Of a stretch of 9,906 bases of DNA, positions 9,542 to 9,906 are shown in pieces (position 1 is the first letter of the stretch; each line of letters starts with the position of its first letter). The notes under the pieces were generated by a model. The model was not told where the DNA came from, ran no database searches, and worked only from the letters and a program-made list of their open reading frames with translations. This DNA comes from Gemmatimonadaceae bacterium (GTDB lineage: Bacteria; Gemmatimonadota; Gemmatimonadetes; Gemmatimonadales; Gemmatimonadaceae): the NCBI GenBank assembly GCA_019689955.1, contig JADGGM010000055.1, forward strand, positions 1 to 9,906, given 5' to 3'. The position numbers and the translations under genes were made by a program.

Positions 9542-9906
9542 CTGCAGGAGCTCTCCGTCACCTCCCCCGCATACGTCGTGGTCCGGTGGGTTGGATACGC
9601 CGCGCTCGTCACTATGGCCGGCGCGTTCATCTTTGCGCGCGTGGTGGTCCCGCGCGTGGCGCGGCAGACGATCGGCGTCACGGCGCTCATGGCGCGGGCC
9701 GAGCGGGGGGCGCGGAGCGCGGCGCTCGGCGCGGCGTTCGTGCTCGTGGCCGCGACGGGAGCGCGCCTGGTGGCGCAGTCGTACGCCGTGCTGGGGGCGG
9801 AGGACGCGTGGGACGGCCAGCTCCTGCGCGGCATGGTCACGGCGACGCTGTGGGGGCGGGCGTGGGTGCTCGAGCTGGTCGCCGCGCTCGTCGCGCTCGT
9901 CGCGCT
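9542..9906 (+). CDS. Membrane protein, possibly CopD-like, partial at window end
   Basis: An open frame of 121 codons runs off the right edge with no stop. The peptide is strongly hydrophobic and has helix-like segments at about residues 13-36 (VRWVGYAALVTMAGAFIF region), 59-80 (AALGAAFVLVAATGARLVAQ region) and from 107 to the edge (RAWVLELVAALVALVA). The layout of a first helix opening with YVVVRWVGYAAL, a polar loop, and then a helix with a T-G-A-R-L ending resembles CopD-family (copper resistance D) membrane proteins, so copper handling is possible but unproven. The N-terminus has no cleavable signal. The start is taken at CTG 9542 because AGGAGG sits 6 nt upstream. GTG 9578 is the fallback. 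Assignment to the CopD family rests on general pattern only. Confidence 0.6.
   Translation, partial: MQELSVTSPAYVVVRWVGYAALVTMAGAFIFARVVVPRVARQTIGVTALMARAERGARSAALGAAFVLVAATGARLVAQSYAVLGAEDAWDGQLLRGMVTATLWGRAWVLELVAALVALVA

Overview
The window is high-GC bacterial DNA, roughly two thirds G+C or more by eye, with strong G/C at third codon positions. It is dominated by one complete operon for Alternative Complex III (ACIII), the quinol:electron-acceptor oxidoreductase that replaces cytochrome bc1 in many bacteria. The gene order actA-actB-actC-actD-actE-actF, the one-piece actB and the GC content fit Gemmatimonadota or a related soil or sediment lineage. That placement is inference from gene content and general resemblance, not from a marker gene.

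Layout from left to right. (1) 35-808: an amidohydrolase-2-like TIM-barrel protein that seems to have lost several metal-ligand positions. (2) 809-930: a spacer holding a 34-bp near-perfect palindrome whose core matches the Rex (NADH/NAD+ sensor) operator pattern TTGTGAA-N4-TTCACAA. It also contains TGTGA-N6-TCACA, the CRP/FNR-type pattern. The whole spacer looks like a dispersed repeat of the kind scattered between genes in some high-GC genomes. (3) 931-8738: actABCDEF on the + strand, with gaps of 13 and 8 nt and then overlaps of 1, 11 and 4 nt. (4) 8762-8798: a long hairpin between convergent genes, a likely shared terminator. (5) 8816-9289, minus strand: a thioredoxin-2-type protein with an N-terminal zinc ribbon. 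(6) 9387-9459: tRNA-Ala(TGC), followed by a classic intrinsic terminator. (7) 9542 to the window end: the start of a multi-pass membrane protein, possibly CopD-like, apparently beginning at a CTG codon.

How the genes work together: ActC (NrfD-type, about 10 TM) is the expected quinol-oxidising subunit. ActB carries binding motifs for three [4Fe-4S] clusters and one [3Fe-4S] cluster, plus a molybdopterin-oxidoreductase-like domain. ActA carries five haem c motifs and ActE one. ActF is a second NrfD-like membrane subunit and ActD a small two-TM subunit. Electrons should go from quinol through the Fe-S clusters and haems to a periplasmic acceptor or directly to a terminal oxidase. No oxidase genes and no actG are present between actF and the next gene.

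Nothing here is a clearly new system. The most interesting points are the palindrome and repeat upstream of actA, the four extra cysteines in the N-terminal domain of ActB, the degenerate amidohydrolase, and the probable CTG start of the last gene.
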